Origin: Sphingobium sp.
GTDB taxonomy: Bacteria; Pseudomonadota; Alphaproteobacteria; Sphingomonadales; Sphingomonadaceae
Direction: 5' to 3'
DNA length: 46,360 nucleotides
Assembly (NCBI GenBank): GCA_013911745.1
Contig: JACESO010000013.1
Coordinates: 1 to 46,360 of the forward strand
In this document: positions 26,553 through 34,928 of the stretch, piece by piece
How positions within the stretch are numbered: the first letter of the stretch is position 1
How the letters are laid out: every line of letters starts with the position of its first letter
Program-made: the position numbers and the translations under genes
Notes under the pieces: generated by a model
Database searches by the model: none
Told to the model about the DNA's origin: nothing
Seen by the model: only the letters and a program-made list of their open reading frames with translations

Positions 26553-26798
26553 CATCACCTCAAATCGGAGCCTTGCGGCGCCATGAAAAACCCTCGCACC
26601 TCCAAACGACAAAATCGCCGGCGGGCGAAACCTCGCCGGCCAGCGTCCATCCGATGCCCCACCTGGGCGTCCTGGAGTCGTCAGAGTCGAACGGCGCGCC
26701 GCCCGATGCTGGGTGGGCCCTTAGGGGAAAGCGGGGGGAATGGCAAGTGTGAGAGCGGAGATGGCAGAATTAGGTGAGTTGCGGATGGTATCCTACCC
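26553..26798. other. Intergenic region upstream of ffh
   Basis: No gene is supported here. It must contain the ffh operon promoter. On the minus strand GCCGGCG and CGCCGGC (about 26618-26641) form a 7-bp GC-rich hairpin followed by ATTTTG, about 60 nt before ffh. This could be a leader attenuator or a weak terminator. The GC-rich stretch 26640-26720 has short repeats of GAGTCG but lacks the GGAAG...GCA core expected of SRP RNA, so I do not call an RNA gene. Confidence 0.4.
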
Positions 26799-26878
26799 GT
26801 CATGCCAGCGCAGGCTGGCATCTCTCTGTTCATTTCGGCGCCCAAAGGAAATGAGATCCCAGCCTTCGCTGGGATGAC
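26799..26878. repeat. Paired-palindrome intergenic repeat, copy B
   Basis: ATGCCAGC (26802-26809) pairs with GCTGGCAT (26814-26821), and ATCCCAGC (26856-26863) pairs with GCTGGGAT (26868-26875), with GTCAT and ATGAC at the outer ends. The same pair of palindromes occurs at 17844-17920 in the opposite order. Internal spacer sequences differ, so only the palindromes are conserved. It is probably a REP/MITE-type element. Confidence 0.8.
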
Positions 26879-26987
26879 AGAATTAGTGGTTTGCAGACCC
26901 GTCTCTCCTACTCCGCCCCCGTTTGCTAGGCTCCAAGGCACGATGCCCTGCTCAACTCCCGACTTTCCGATAGGATCAACCCCGCGT

Positions 26988-27036
26988 AATTTTATGTCGC
27001 ATTCTGCGGGAAATATGCGAAGTTAAGGGGAAGAAT
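26988..27036 (+). promoter_or_regulatory. Duplicated leader element, copy 2 (upstream of amino-acid permease)
   Basis: This is the second copy of the 49-nt element at 4960-5008, with three mismatches, all in its first 19 nt. It ends 20 nt before the permease start codon. GGAAG (27029-27033) can pair with CTTCC (27047-27051), enclosing the permease Shine-Dalgarno GAGGGGAG. Sequences outside the element differ from copy 1, apart from this pairing potential. This is consistent with a shared RNA-level control on two amino-acid or peptide genes. Confidence 0.65.
26994..27026 (+). CDS. Putative 10-aa leader peptide, copy 2
   Basis: The ORF reads MSHSAGNMRS and stop. It differs from copy 1 at two codons (Asn to His, Thr to Ala), both by first-base changes that keep the frame open. 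There is no clear Shine-Dalgarno sequence close to its ATG, which weakens the case for translation of this copy. Confidence 0.33.
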   Translation: MSHSAGNMRS

Positions 27037-27056
27037 AGAGGGGAGCCTTCCAAATC

Positions 27057-28454
27057 ATGAGCTGGACACGCCGCAAACCGATGGACGCGATGGTGCCGCA
27101 GGAGAGCGGTCACCAACTCGCCCGCACCCTCTCCTGGCCGCACCTGCTGGCGCTCGGCGTGGGCGCGATCGTGGGGACCGGCATCCTGACGCTGATCGGC
27201 GTCGGCGCGGATCGGGCCGGTCCTGCCGTCCTCCTCTCCTTCGCCATTGCCGGCGCGATCTGCGCCTGCGCGGCGCTCGCTTATGCCGAACTCTCCACCA
27301 TGATGCCGGCGGCCGGCAGCGCCTACAGCTACTCCTATGTCGTGCTGGGCGAAGGGATCGCGTGGATCGTGGGCTGGTCGCTCATCCTCGAATATAGCCT
27401 AGTCGTCTCGACCGTGGCGGTCGGCTGGTCGGGCTATGCCGGGCCGCTGCTGACCCCGCTTGGCTTCCCGCTGGCGTTGACGCAGGGGCCGGAGCTGGGC
27501 GGCATCGTCAACCTGCCCGCCATCTTCATCATCGCCGTGGTCGCCGGGCTGCTGATGGTCGGCACGAAGGAAAGCGCGCGCCTCAACACCATCCTCGTCC
27601 TCATCAAGATCGTGACGCTGAGCCTGTTCGTCGCCTATGCCCTCCCCGCCTTCGATGCCGCCAACCTGGAGCCGTTCATGCCCTTCGGCTTCGCCAAGCA
27701 TATGGGACCGGACGGGGTTGAGCGCGGCGTCATGGCGGCCGCCGCGATCATCTTCTTCGCCTTCTACGGCTTCGACGCCATCTCGACCGCGGCGGAGGAA
27801 GCCAAGAACCCCGATCGCGACCTTGCCATCGGCATCGTCGGATCGCTGGTCGCCTGCACGCTGATCTACGTCCTCGTCGCCGCCGCCGCGATCGGTGCGA
27901 TGCCCTTCACCCGCTTCGCCGACTCACCCGAGCCGCTGGCCCTCATCCTGCGCGAAATGGGCCAAGGCAGTATCGCCCGCGTCGTCGCCATCGCCGCCGT
28001 CATCGCCCTGCCCACCGTGCTGCTCGGCTTCCTCTATGGCCAGAGCCGCATCTTTCTGGTCATGGCGCGGGACGGATTTCTGCCGCAAAGCCTCGCCCGT
28101 ATTTCAAAGCGCGGCACGCCGGCGCGCATCACCGCCGTCACCGCGATCCTCGTCGCGATCATCGCTGGCCTCCTGCCCATCGACGAGATCGCGGCGCTGG
28201 CGAACGCCGGCACGCTGATCGCCTTCACCGCCGTCGGCCTCTGCCTCCTCGTCCTGCGCAAGCGCGCGCCCGACATCCGCCGCCCCTTCCGCACGCCCGC
28301 CGCATGGGCAGTCGGCATCGGCGCGGTCGCGGGCTGCGCCTATCTCTTCATCAGCCTGCCGATGAAGACCATTTTCGCCTGCGCGGCATGGAACGCGATC
28401 GGGTTGGCGGTCTATTGGCTTTATGGGCAGCGGCGGGCGGCTGTCGCTCAATAA
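27057..28454 (+). CDS. APC family amino-acid permease
   Basis: A 465-aa cytoplasmic-membrane transporter of the amino acid-polyamine-organocation superfamily, with about 12 helices. Helix 1 has the substrate-binding glycine motif GVGAIVGTGILTL. Helix 3 onward shows the family pattern (AELSTMMPAAGSAYSYSYVV), and AFYGFDAISTAAEEAKNPDR is the typical helix 6/7 segment of cationic amino-acid transporter-like members. The short charged N-terminus (MSWTRRKPMDAM) resembles the CAT/YfnA group. The start is supported by GAGGGGAG. The duplicated leader element lies 20 nt upstream. The exact amino acid is unknown. Confidence 0.92.
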   Translation: MSWTRRKPMDAMVPQESGHQLARTLSWPHLLALGVGAIVGTGILTLIGVGADRAGPAVLLSFAIAGAICACAALAYAELSTMMPAAGSAYSYSYVVLGEGIAWIVGWSLILEYSLVVSTVAVGWSGYAGPLLTPLGFPLALTQGPELGGIVNLPAIFIIAVVAGLLMVGTKESARLNTILVLIKIVTLSLFVAYALPAFDAANLEPFMPFGFAKHMGPDGVERGVMAAAAIIFFAFYGFDAISTAAEEAKNPDRDLAIGIVGSLVACTLIYVLVAAAAIGAMPFTRFADSPEPLALILREMGQGSIARVVAIAAVIALPTVLLGFLYGQSRIFLVMARDGFLPQSLARISKRGTPARITAVTAILVAIIAGLLPIDEIAALANAGTLIAFTAVGLCLLVLRKRAPDIRRPFRTPAAWAVGIGAVAGCAYLFISLPMKTIFACAAWNAIGLAVYWLYGQRRAAVAQ

Positions 28455-28502
28455 GCGACGCACTGGCCTTTTCCCCCCATCCGCACTACATGCGCGCCCA
28501 TC

Positions 28503-29303
28503 ATGGGACGCTTCTCGAAAATGCATGGCCTCGGCAACGATTTCGTCGTGATCGATGCCCGCGGCGCGCCGCTGGACATGACGGAAGCGCGCGCGCGCGC
28601 CATTGCGGATCGCCATGCCGGCATCGGCTGCGATCAGCTCATCATCATCGGTGAGGCAGCGGACGCCGATGTGTCGATGCAGATTTTTAATGCCGACGGC
28701 AGCGAGGTCGAAGCCTGCGGCAACGCGACCCGCTGCGTGCCCTTGTTCGTGGGCCGCGATGTGACCATCCGCACGAAGGCCGGTCTGCTCGACGCGCGCC
28801 TGATCGATGGCGGGGTCAGCGTCGATATGGGCGTGCCCCGATTCGATTGGGACGCGATCCCGCTCGCCTATCCCATGGACACGCTGACCATGGGTGCGAG
28901 CTGGGAAGACCTGCCCGCACCCGCCGCCGTCAATGTCGGCAACCCGCATGTCGTCTTCTTCGTAGACGATCTGGACAGTGTGAACTTCGACCGGCTCGGC
29001 CCGTTGATCGAGCACGATCCGCTCTTCCCCGCGCGCGTGAACGTCAATTTCGCGCAGGTCGCGGGGGACAACCATATCCGCCTGATCGTCTGGGAACGCG
29101 GGGCGGGCCTCACCCGCGCCTGCGGCACCGGGGCGTGCGCCACAGCCGTCGCCGCAATCCGGCGCACGCTGATGCGCGGCCCTGTCACCGTCACCTTGCC
29201 AGGCGGCGACCTGCTAATCGAATGGACGCCGGGCGGGCATATCCAAATGACCGGCCCCGCCACCCATGTCTTCGATGGCGAGGCCGACTGGTCGCGTTTT
29301 TAA
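28503..29303 (+). CDS. dapF: Diaminopimelate epimerase
   Basis: DapF converts LL- to meso-diaminopimelate for lysine and peptidoglycan synthesis, in the cytosol. The 266-aa enzyme has the start MGRFSKMHGLGNDFVVID and the two catalytic cysteines in their usual motifs: C72 in VEACGNATRC and C207 in TRACGTGACAT. NVGNPHVVFF and the FDGEADW end are typical as well. It is followed 2 nt later by the methylthiotransferase gene and begins the dapF-mtaB-ftsY-yciB block. The pathway begins with lysC at the left of the window. Confidence 0.97.
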   Translation: MGRFSKMHGLGNDFVVIDARGAPLDMTEARARAIADRHAGIGCDQLIIIGEAADADVSMQIFNADGSEVEACGNATRCVPLFVGRDVTIRTKAGLLDARLIDGGVSVDMGVPRFDWDAIPLAYPMDTLTMGASWEDLPAPAAVNVGNPHVVFFVDDLDSVNFDRLGPLIEHDPLFPARVNVNFAQVAGDNHIRLIVWERGAGLTRACGTGACATAVAAIRRTLMRGPVTVTLPGGDLLIEWTPGGHIQMTGPATHVFDGEADWSRF

Positions 29304-29305
29304 GG

Positions 29306-30550
29306 ATGAGCGGCCCAGAGATCATCACCATGGGCTGCCGCCTCAATATCGCGGAGAGCGAGGCGATCAGGGACATGGCGGCAGGACAGGATGACCTGAT
29401 CGTCGTCAACAGTTGCGCCGTCACTGCCGAAGCCGTCCGCCAGACTGGTCAGGCCATCCGCCGCGCCCGCCGCGATCGCCCCGACGCCCGCATCCTCGTC
29501 ACTGGCTGCGCCGCCCAGACCGAACCCCAGACCTTCGCCGCCATGGCCGAAGTGGACGCGGTGATCGGCAACCGGGAAAAGATGGAGCCCGCCTCCTTCC
29601 TTCCCGCTCCCGAGCGAGTGAAAGTCGCCGACATCATGGCCGTCCGCGACACCGCGCCGCACATGGCGAGCGCCTTCGCCGACCATGCCCGCGCCTTCCT
29701 GGAAGTACAGAATGGCTGCGACCACCGCTGCACCTTCTGCATCATTCCCTATGGCCGCGGAAACAGCCGATCCGTGCCGGCGGGCGCGGTGGTGGACAAG
29801 GCGCGTGAACTGGTGGATGCGGGCTATCGCGAGATCGTCCTGACCGGCGTTGATGTGACCAGCTATGGCCCGGACCTTCCCGGGAGGCCCTCGCTCGGCC
29901 TGCTGGTGGAACGCCTGTTGAAGCATGTGCCGGATCTTCCCCGGCTGCGCCTGTCCTCGATCGACAGCGTGGAAATCGATGAACGCCTCTTCGACCTAAT
30001 CGTCCACGAACCGCGCATGATGCCGCACCTCCATCTGTCGCTGCAGGCAGGGGACGACCTGATCCTGAAGCGCATGAAGCGCCGCCACAGTCGCGCGGAT
30101 GCCATCCGGATCGTCGAGCGCCTGAAAGGCATCCGCCCCGACATCAGCATCGGCGCGGACATCATCGCCGGCTTCCCAACCGAGGACGAGGCGATGTTCG
30201 AGAACAGCCTGGCGCTGGTGGAGGATTGCGACATCGTCCACGGCCACATCTTCCCCTACTCGCCGCGCGCCGGCACCCCCGCCGCGCGGATGCCGCAGGT
30301 CGATCGCACCACCATAAAGGCCCGCGCCGCCCGCCTGCGCGCCGCCTGCGCGGAGCGCCGGGAGGCCTGGTTGCGCGCGCTGATCGGCACGACGCAATCG
30401 ATCCTGGTCGAGCGCAGCGGCCTGACAGGCCATGCCGAAAATTTCGCTCCGGCACGCTTCATGACGGCGCAGACGCCATCGTCCATCGTCCGCGCCACCA
30501 TCACGGGACTTGAGAAGGGCGTCCTGTTGGCGCAAGAGGCAGCCCGATGA
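29306..30550 (+). CDS. mtaB: tRNA t6A37 methylthiotransferase MtaB-like
   Basis: A 414-aa radical-SAM methylthiotransferase that probably converts t6A37 to ms2t6A37 in tRNA. Three N-terminal cysteines for one Fe-S cluster are C11 (MGCRLN), C37 (VNSCAVT) and C68 (TGCAAQ). The radical-SAM cluster triad is C138, C142 and C145 in NGCDHRCTFCIIPYGRG. Then follow LTGVDVTSYG, LHLSLQAGDD and a C-terminal TRAM-like region. It lacks the longer N-terminal insertion of MiaB, favouring the MtaB/YqeV group. It overlaps ftsY by 4 nt (ATGA). Confidence 0.93.
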   Translation: MSGPEIITMGCRLNIAESEAIRDMAAGQDDLIVVNSCAVTAEAVRQTGQAIRRARRDRPDARILVTGCAAQTEPQTFAAMAEVDAVIGNREKMEPASFLPAPERVKVADIMAVRDTAPHMASAFADHARAFLEVQNGCDHRCTFCIIPYGRGNSRSVPAGAVVDKARELVDAGYREIVLTGVDVTSYGPDLPGRPSLGLLVERLLKHVPDLPRLRLSSIDSVEIDERLFDLIVHEPRMMPHLHLSLQAGDDLILKRMKRRHSRADAIRIVERLKGIRPDISIGADIIAGFPTEDEAMFENSLALVEDCDIVHGHIFPYSPRAGTPAARMPQVDRTTIKARAARLRAACAERREAWLRALIGTTQSILVERSGLTGHAENFAPARFMTAQTPSSIVRATITGLEKGVLLAQEAAR

Positions 30551-31485
30551 CCGACACTAGTGGAAACAGCTGGCGTGACCGTCTCTTCGGCGGCCTCAAG
30601 CGCACATCCGACCGGCTGGGCGAGAATCTGTCCGGCCTGTTCAAGGCCGCGCTGGACGACCAAACCCTCGACGAGATCGAGGAAGCGCTCATCATGACCG
30701 ATCTTGGCCCGGCCATGGCCGCGCGCGTGCGCGACCGGCTGGCGGCGGGCCGCTACAATCGGGAGATCACCGAGGACTATCTGCGCGAGATCATCGCGGA
30801 GGAGATCGAGAAGGTTCTGGCCCCGGTCGCCAAGCCGCTGGAGATCGAGGCCTTCCCGCGTCCGCAGGTAATCCTCGTGATCGGCGTCAACGGCTCTGGC
30901 AAGACGACCACCATCGCCAAGCTCGCCAATAATTTCCTGGAGCAGGATTATGGCGTGATGCTAGCGGCGGGCGACACCTTCCGCGCGGCCGCCATAGGCC
31001 AGCTCAAGGTGTGGGCGGATCGGCTGGGCGTCCCCATCGTAGCCGGCAAGGAAGGCGGCGACGCGGCCGGCATCGTGTTCGACGCGGTGAAGCAGGCGAC
31101 GGCGACCGGCATCGACGTTCTCATCGTCGATACGGCAGGCCGCCTCCAGAACAAGACGGAGCTGATGGACGAGCTTGCCAAGGTCCGCCGCGTACTCGGC
31201 CGATTGAACCCTGCCGCCCCCCATGACGTTGTGCTGGTTCTGGATGCCACCACGGGACAGAATGCGTTGAACCAGATCGAAGTCTTCAAGGAAACCGCGC
31301 AGGTCACCGGCCTCGTCATGACGAAGCTGGACGGCACCGCGCGCGGCGGCGTGCTGGTCGCAGCGGCGGAGAAATATCGCCTGCCCATCCATGCCATCGG
31401 GGTGGGCGAGAAGATCGAGGACTTGCGGCCCTTCGACCCCGCCGACATGGCGAAGGCAATCGCAGGGACCGCCTATGCCCGCTAA
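30547..31485 (+). CDS. ftsY: Signal recognition particle receptor FtsY
   Basis: FtsY is the membrane-associated GTPase that receives Ffh-ribosome complexes. At 312 aa it lacks the long acidic A domain of E. coli FtsY but keeps the N-terminal amphipathic segment WRDRLFGGLKRTSDRLGENL, the N domain, and the G domain with GVNGSGKT (113-120), DTFRAAAIGQL, DTAGRLQNK and TKLDGTARGG. It overlaps mtaB upstream and the yciB start by 11 nt downstream, so it is part of one operon. Confidence 0.97.
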   Translation: MTDTSGNSWRDRLFGGLKRTSDRLGENLSGLFKAALDDQTLDEIEEALIMTDLGPAMAARVRDRLAAGRYNREITEDYLREIIAEEIEKVLAPVAKPLEIEAFPRPQVILVIGVNGSGKTTTIAKLANNFLEQDYGVMLAAGDTFRAAAIGQLKVWADRLGVPIVAGKEGGDAAGIVFDAVKQATATGIDVLIVDTAGRLQNKTELMDELAKVRRVLGRLNPAAPHDVVLVLDATTGQNALNQIEVFKETAQVTGLVMTKLDGTARGGVLVAAAEKYRLPIHAIGVGEKIEDLRPFDPADMAKAIAGTAYAR

Positions 31486-32128
31486 CGCTGCCAAGCCCGC
31501 CCATGGCGGCGCGCTCAGCCTGGCCCTGGATTTCGGGCCGCTGCTCGTCTTCTTCCTGACCTACAAGGGGGCCGGCTGGGTTTGGGGTCCGGGCAATCCG
31601 CTCACCGCCATGTCGTTCAGCACCGCTGCCTTCATGGCCGCGATCGTCATCGCGGTGATCGTGTCGAAGGTGAAGCTGGGCCGGGTATCGCCCATGCTCT
31701 GGCTGTCGGCGCTGCTGATCCTCTTCTTCGGCGGGCTCACCATCTATTTTCACGATCAGCGCTTCATTCAGCTCAAACCCACGATCATCTACGCCTTCTT
31801 CGCGCTGATGTTGTTTGCGGGGCTGATGCGCGGCAAGCCGCTGCTCAAATATCTGCTCCAGGCCGCCTATGACGGTCTGACGGAGACAGGATGGCTCAAA
31901 CTGTCGCGCAACTGGGCGCTGTTCTTCGTGGCGATGGCGATCGCAAACGAAGCCATGCGCCGGACGATGAGCTTTGATACCTGGCTCGCCGTGAAGGTCT
32001 GGGGTGTTACCATCGTGTCAGTGGTCTTCGCCGCCGCCAACATCCCGATGCTGATGCGGCATGGGCTGAGGCTGGGTGAAGAACACACGGCCGAGGACAT
32101 TGGCGAGACAAGTCCTCCGCAAGGGTGA
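31475..32128 (+). CDS. yciB: Inner-membrane spanning protein YciB (septation protein A family)
   Basis: A 217-aa integral membrane protein of the IspZ/YciB family. It has five to six spans, including LDFGPLLVFFLTYKGAGWVW, FMAAIVIAVIVSKV, LSALLILFFGGLTIYFHD and TIIYAFFALMLFAGL, then the family block SRNWALFFVAMAIANE and WLAVKVWGVTIVSVVFA. The family is linked to septation in Shigella and to envelope maintenance in E. coli, with no enzymatic activity known. ATG 31475 lies within the 3' end of ftsY (11-nt overlap). Confidence 0.92.
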   Translation: MPANAAKPAHGGALSLALDFGPLLVFFLTYKGAGWVWGPGNPLTAMSFSTAAFMAAIVIAVIVSKVKLGRVSPMLWLSALLILFFGGLTIYFHDQRFIQLKPTIIYAFFALMLFAGLMRGKPLLKYLLQAAYDGLTETGWLKLSRNWALFFVAMAIANEAMRRTMSFDTWLAVKVWGVTIVSVVFAAANIPMLMRHGLRLGEEHTAEDIGETSPPQG

Positions 32129-32303
32129 AATACGCTCTTCCTGCACCAGAAGCGGCATGGAAGATCAACCGCGGAAGCGACGGTTAGCCCGCCATTTTGT
32201 GAGATCGTTTCGCAATAAGCGTATCCCCCTTCCAATCCGCGCTGGCAGGCGCATATGGGAAGCGCGGCGGGCTTCCAGCCACGCCCGGACACATGATCCT
32301 TCC

Positions 32304-32327
32304 GGCCGCTCCATTCGCTGAGCGGCC
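32304..32327 (+). other. Hairpin in the sodB leader
   Basis: GGCCGCTC and GAGCGGCC form an 8-bp stem with loop CATTCGCT, ending 15 nt before the GAGGAG Shine-Dalgarno sequence of sodB. It has no T run, so it is not a standard terminator. It may shape the sodB leader or end the yciB transcript. The rest of the 228-nt gap after yciB shows no gene. Confidence 0.4.
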
Positions 32328-32356
32328 GCCCCATCACGAACCCGAGGAGTTCTGCC

Positions 32357-32971
32357 ATGGCCTTTGTTTTGCCTGACCTGCCCTATGCCAAGGACGCCTT
32401 TGGCGACATCCTGTCCGCCGAAACCTTCGACTACCACCACGGCAAGCATCACAACGCCTATGTCGTGAAGGCCAATGAGTTGATCGCCGCCGATCCCGCG
32501 CAGCAGGGCAAATCACTGGTCGAGCTGATCAAGTCGACCAAGGGCGGGCTGTTCAACCAGGTCGGTCAGATCTGGAACCACACTTTCTACTGGAATTCGC
32601 TGACCCCCACGAAGACCGCGCCCAGCGGCGAGCTGCTCGACAAGATCAACGCAGCGTTCGGTTCGGTGGACGCCCTGATCGAGAAGCTGAAGGCGGAAGC
32701 CGTCGGCCATTTCGCCAGCGGCTGGGCCGCGCTGATCCTGAAGGACGGGGCGCTCGAAGTCACCAGCTATCACGACGCCGACACGCCGGTCGCGCATGAA
32801 GGTCATGCGCCGCTGCTGATCCTCGATGTGTGGGAACATGCCTATTATATCGACTATCGCAACGCCCGGCCCAACTATGCCGACCGCGTGCTGAAGGACG
32901 CGATCAACTGGGACTTCGCCGCCCAGAATCTGGATGGCCAGGGCGCCAGCCGCGCCGATCAGCCGGGCTGA
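32357..32971 (+). CDS. sodB: Superoxide dismutase (Fe type)
   Basis: A 204-aa cytosolic enzyme that dismutates superoxide to H2O2 and O2. Metal ligands are visible: H27 in DYHHGKHHNAYV, a second His in WNHTFYWNSL, and Asp and His in LDVWEHAYYIDYRN. The residues AIN(W)DF and the motif GGLFNQVGQIWNH fit the Fe/cambialistic family. Fe is favoured over Mn by resemblance to SodB, but metal choice is hard to predict. The Shine-Dalgarno sequence GAGGAG lies 8 nt before the ATG. It is followed by a hairpin and converges with the chemoreceptor. Confidence 0.95.
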   Translation: MAFVLPDLPYAKDAFGDILSAETFDYHHGKHHNAYVVKANELIAADPAQQGKSLVELIKSTKGGLFNQVGQIWNHTFYWNSLTPTKTAPSGELLDKINAAFGSVDALIEKLKAEAVGHFASGWAALILKDGALEVTSYHDADTPVAHEGHAPLLILDVWEHAYYIDYRNARPNYADRVLKDAINWDFAAQNLDGQGASRADQPG

Positions 32972-33018
32972 TGGCGACGGTGGGGCCGGTCCCCGCCGGC
33001 TCCTTTGTCGATTGATCG

Positions 33019-33044
33019 ATCGGCGGCGTGCAAGCGCCGCCGAT
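33019..33044. terminator. Hairpin between convergent sodB and chemoreceptor genes
   Basis: ATCGGCGGCG and CGCCGCCGAT form a perfect 10-bp stem with loop TGCAAG. The following TGTCGTT is only weakly T-rich, so termination efficiency is uncertain, but the position between two convergent stops supports the role. Confidence 0.6.
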
Positions 33045-33050
33045 TGTCGT

Positions 33051-34583
33051 TCAGGCCGCTTCCAGTTGTGCGACGAACTGGTCGGTCGCCCGTTCCAGCC
33101 GCTGCGCGGTCAGCGACAGGCCAGAGGCCGCGCTCGACACCCGGGCCGACAGACTCTCATTGTTCCGCGCGACATCCGCGACTTCCTCCAGCTGGCGGGT
33201 CATCATCGCCGCGCCCTGCGCGGTATCCCTGGCGGACTCGCCAATCGCCGCTGTCGCGTCCCGCTGGTCCGCCACCGCGCGCTGGATGTCGTCGGCCGCC
33301 TTGGCGAGCTGCTGCACCGCCGCCGCCACATCCGACAGCGCGCCACGGGCGATTCCCGCCCCTTCTTGCGCCGAACGGGCAAGCGCATGGATTTCGCTGG
33401 TGGCGTTGGCCGCCTGTCCGGCAAGCTGCTTCACCTCGCCCGCGACCACGACAAAGCCGCGCCCGACTTCGCCGGCGCGTGCCGCCTCGATGGTGGCGTT
33501 GAGCGCCAGCAAGTTGGTGCGCGTCGCGATGTCCGCGATCGAGTCGGCAAAGCTGGTGATGGACCTCGTGCGGCCGTGCAGCGCGCTGACCGCCTCCTGA
33601 CCGCTACTCGATACTTTTTCAGCCTGCCCACCCAGCGCGGCCTGCTGCTGCGCGGCCGAAGCGATGGCGACGATGGAATCCGACAATGTCTCGATCCGCT
33701 TCGCCAGCAAGGCCGCGTCGATGGACGACCGCTCCGCGATGGCCGCCGTCTCGCCGGTGCCCGCGCTCGCGCGCTGCGCCAATCGAGCAAGCTGCTGCGC
33801 CGATTCGTCCAGTTCCCGCGCCGCCGTGCCGACCGCGCCCACCGCGTCGGCGACAGATTGTCGGAAGGCGCGCGCCAGTTCCAGCGTGGCGGCGCGCCTC
33901 TCCGCCGCCATCCGTGCCTTCTCCTCTTCCTGCTGCGCCCGCAGCCTGCTCGCGCGGGCATCCGCTTCCTGGCTCGCGGCCATGGCCTTTTCCGCAGCCA
34001 CACGTCCGTCATGCGCCTGCTGGGCAAGCTTGTCGGAGCGCGCGACATGGCCGTCCAGCGCCTCTAGCATGGTCCTTAGCCGGATGGTGACATAACTGAG
34101 CACCGCCGCTTGGGCGCATACCGCCACGGCATGGAGCACAACCCGCCCCAGATCGCTCTGCTGCGGGAATACCCAGCCGGAAGCGAGGTGGCCCAACAGC
34201 AGATGGTGCGCGGCGGTCAATAGCGCCGCCAGCACGATCGGCCGCCAGTCGTAGAGCAGCGTCAGCCCGGCCAGGGCGACGAAGAAATACATATGGCCGT
34301 CCATCTGCCAAGGATGGCCGGACAGCAGGAACAGGCCGATCGCAGGCTGGGTCGCCGCCAGCGCACCCATGGCCAGACGGACATCGAGGTCGCGACGCTT
34401 GCATAACATCTGCACCGTTGGCAGCGCATTGACCAGCGCGGACAAGAACAGGGCGCGCTCCACATGCTCGACATGCAACATCATGCCGACCGCGCCGATC
34501 GCAACGGTCCACAGCCAACTGGAAAAGACCAGGATTTGCAGGCCATGCAGGCGCAGACGGTCCAGGGTAGTCATAGCGTTCAT
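33051..34583 (-). CDS. Methyl-accepting chemotaxis protein with polytopic membrane sensor
   Basis: A 510-aa chemoreceptor. Instead of a periplasmic ligand domain, residues 1-180 contain about six membrane helices with little exposed sequence. His residues sit in conserved-looking positions ([40 protein letters not shown]). Coiled-coil follows ([20 protein letters not shown]), then the MCP signalling domain with the hairpin tip [20 protein letters not shown]. There is no obvious HAMP domain. It probably signals to the CheA encoded 7 kb away. Its start overlaps the stop of a small gene upstream by 4 nt. Confidence 0.9.
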   Translation of the reverse strand: MNAMTTLDRLRLHGLQILVFSSWLWTVAIGAVGMMLHVEHVERALFLSALVNALPTVQMLCKRRDLDVRLAMGALAATQPAIGLFLLSGHPWQMDGHMYFFVALAGLTLLYDWRPIVLAALLTAAHHLLLGHLASGWVFPQQSDLGRVVLHAVAVCAQAAVLSYVTIRLRTMLEALDGHVARSDKLAQQAHDGRVAAEKAMAASQEADARASRLRAQQEEEKARMAAERRAATLELARAFRQSVADAVGAVGTAARELDESAQQLARLAQRASAGTGETAAIAERSSIDAALLAKRIETLSDSIVAIASAAQQQAALGGQAEKVSSSGQEAVSALHGRTRSITSFADSIADIATRTNLLALNATIEAARAGEVGRGFVVVAGEVKQLAGQAANATSEIHALARSAQEGAGIARGALSDVAAAVQQLAKAADDIQRAVADQRDATAAIGESARDTAQGAAMMTRQLEEVADVARNNESLSARVSSAASGLSLTAQRLERATDQFVAQLEAA

Positions 34584-34903
34584 CCGATCAGCCCTTCGCA
34601 GCCCCCGGCCCGGGCCGCCAGCGGGACGATGCCCGCGCGCAGCAGAGGCATGCCGAGCCTGCGACGCTCGCCGTCGACCAGCAGGGAACCCATCCATGGC
34701 CCGGCGGAGATCAGCCGCGCGCCGCCGCTTACCGCCTGCGCTGCAACCGACCGCCGCGCCTTGCTTGTCATGGGCACCAGCAACATGGGACCGCGAACCG
34801 GCGGTATTGCGTAAAGAGCCAAAAGGCCGATCAGCATCAGGCTGCAATGGGCGAGCAGGACGAGATGCCGCCGCACGGAAACAGGAAAAATCATCGCCTC
34901 CAT
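34580..34903 (-). CDS. Small membrane-anchored protein co-encoded with the chemoreceptor
   Basis: A 107-aa protein with one N-terminal membrane helix ([20 protein letters not shown]) and a roughly 75-residue exported or membrane-proximal domain. The latter contains [26 protein letters not shown] and an Ala/Gly-rich end with a single Cys (ARAGGCEGL). The pattern of short beta-strand-like segments looks like a real conserved domain, though I cannot name a family. Its stop codon overlaps the chemoreceptor ATG (ATGA), so the two are probably translated together and may act together. Confidence 0.7.
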   Translation of the reverse strand: MEAMIFPVSVRRHLVLLAHCSLMLIGLLALYAIPPVRGPMLLVPMTSKARRSVAAQAVSGGARLISAGPWMGSLLVDGERRRLGMPLLRAGIVPLAARAGGCEGLIG

Positions 34904-34928
34904 CTAGGATGGAGTGGTAAGTATTGGA

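Noticed and set aside
26640..26740. Possible SRP (4.5S) RNA gene upstream of ffh
   Set aside because: The stretch is GC-rich and structured but lacks the conserved GGAAG...GCA tetraloop core of SRP RNA on either strand.
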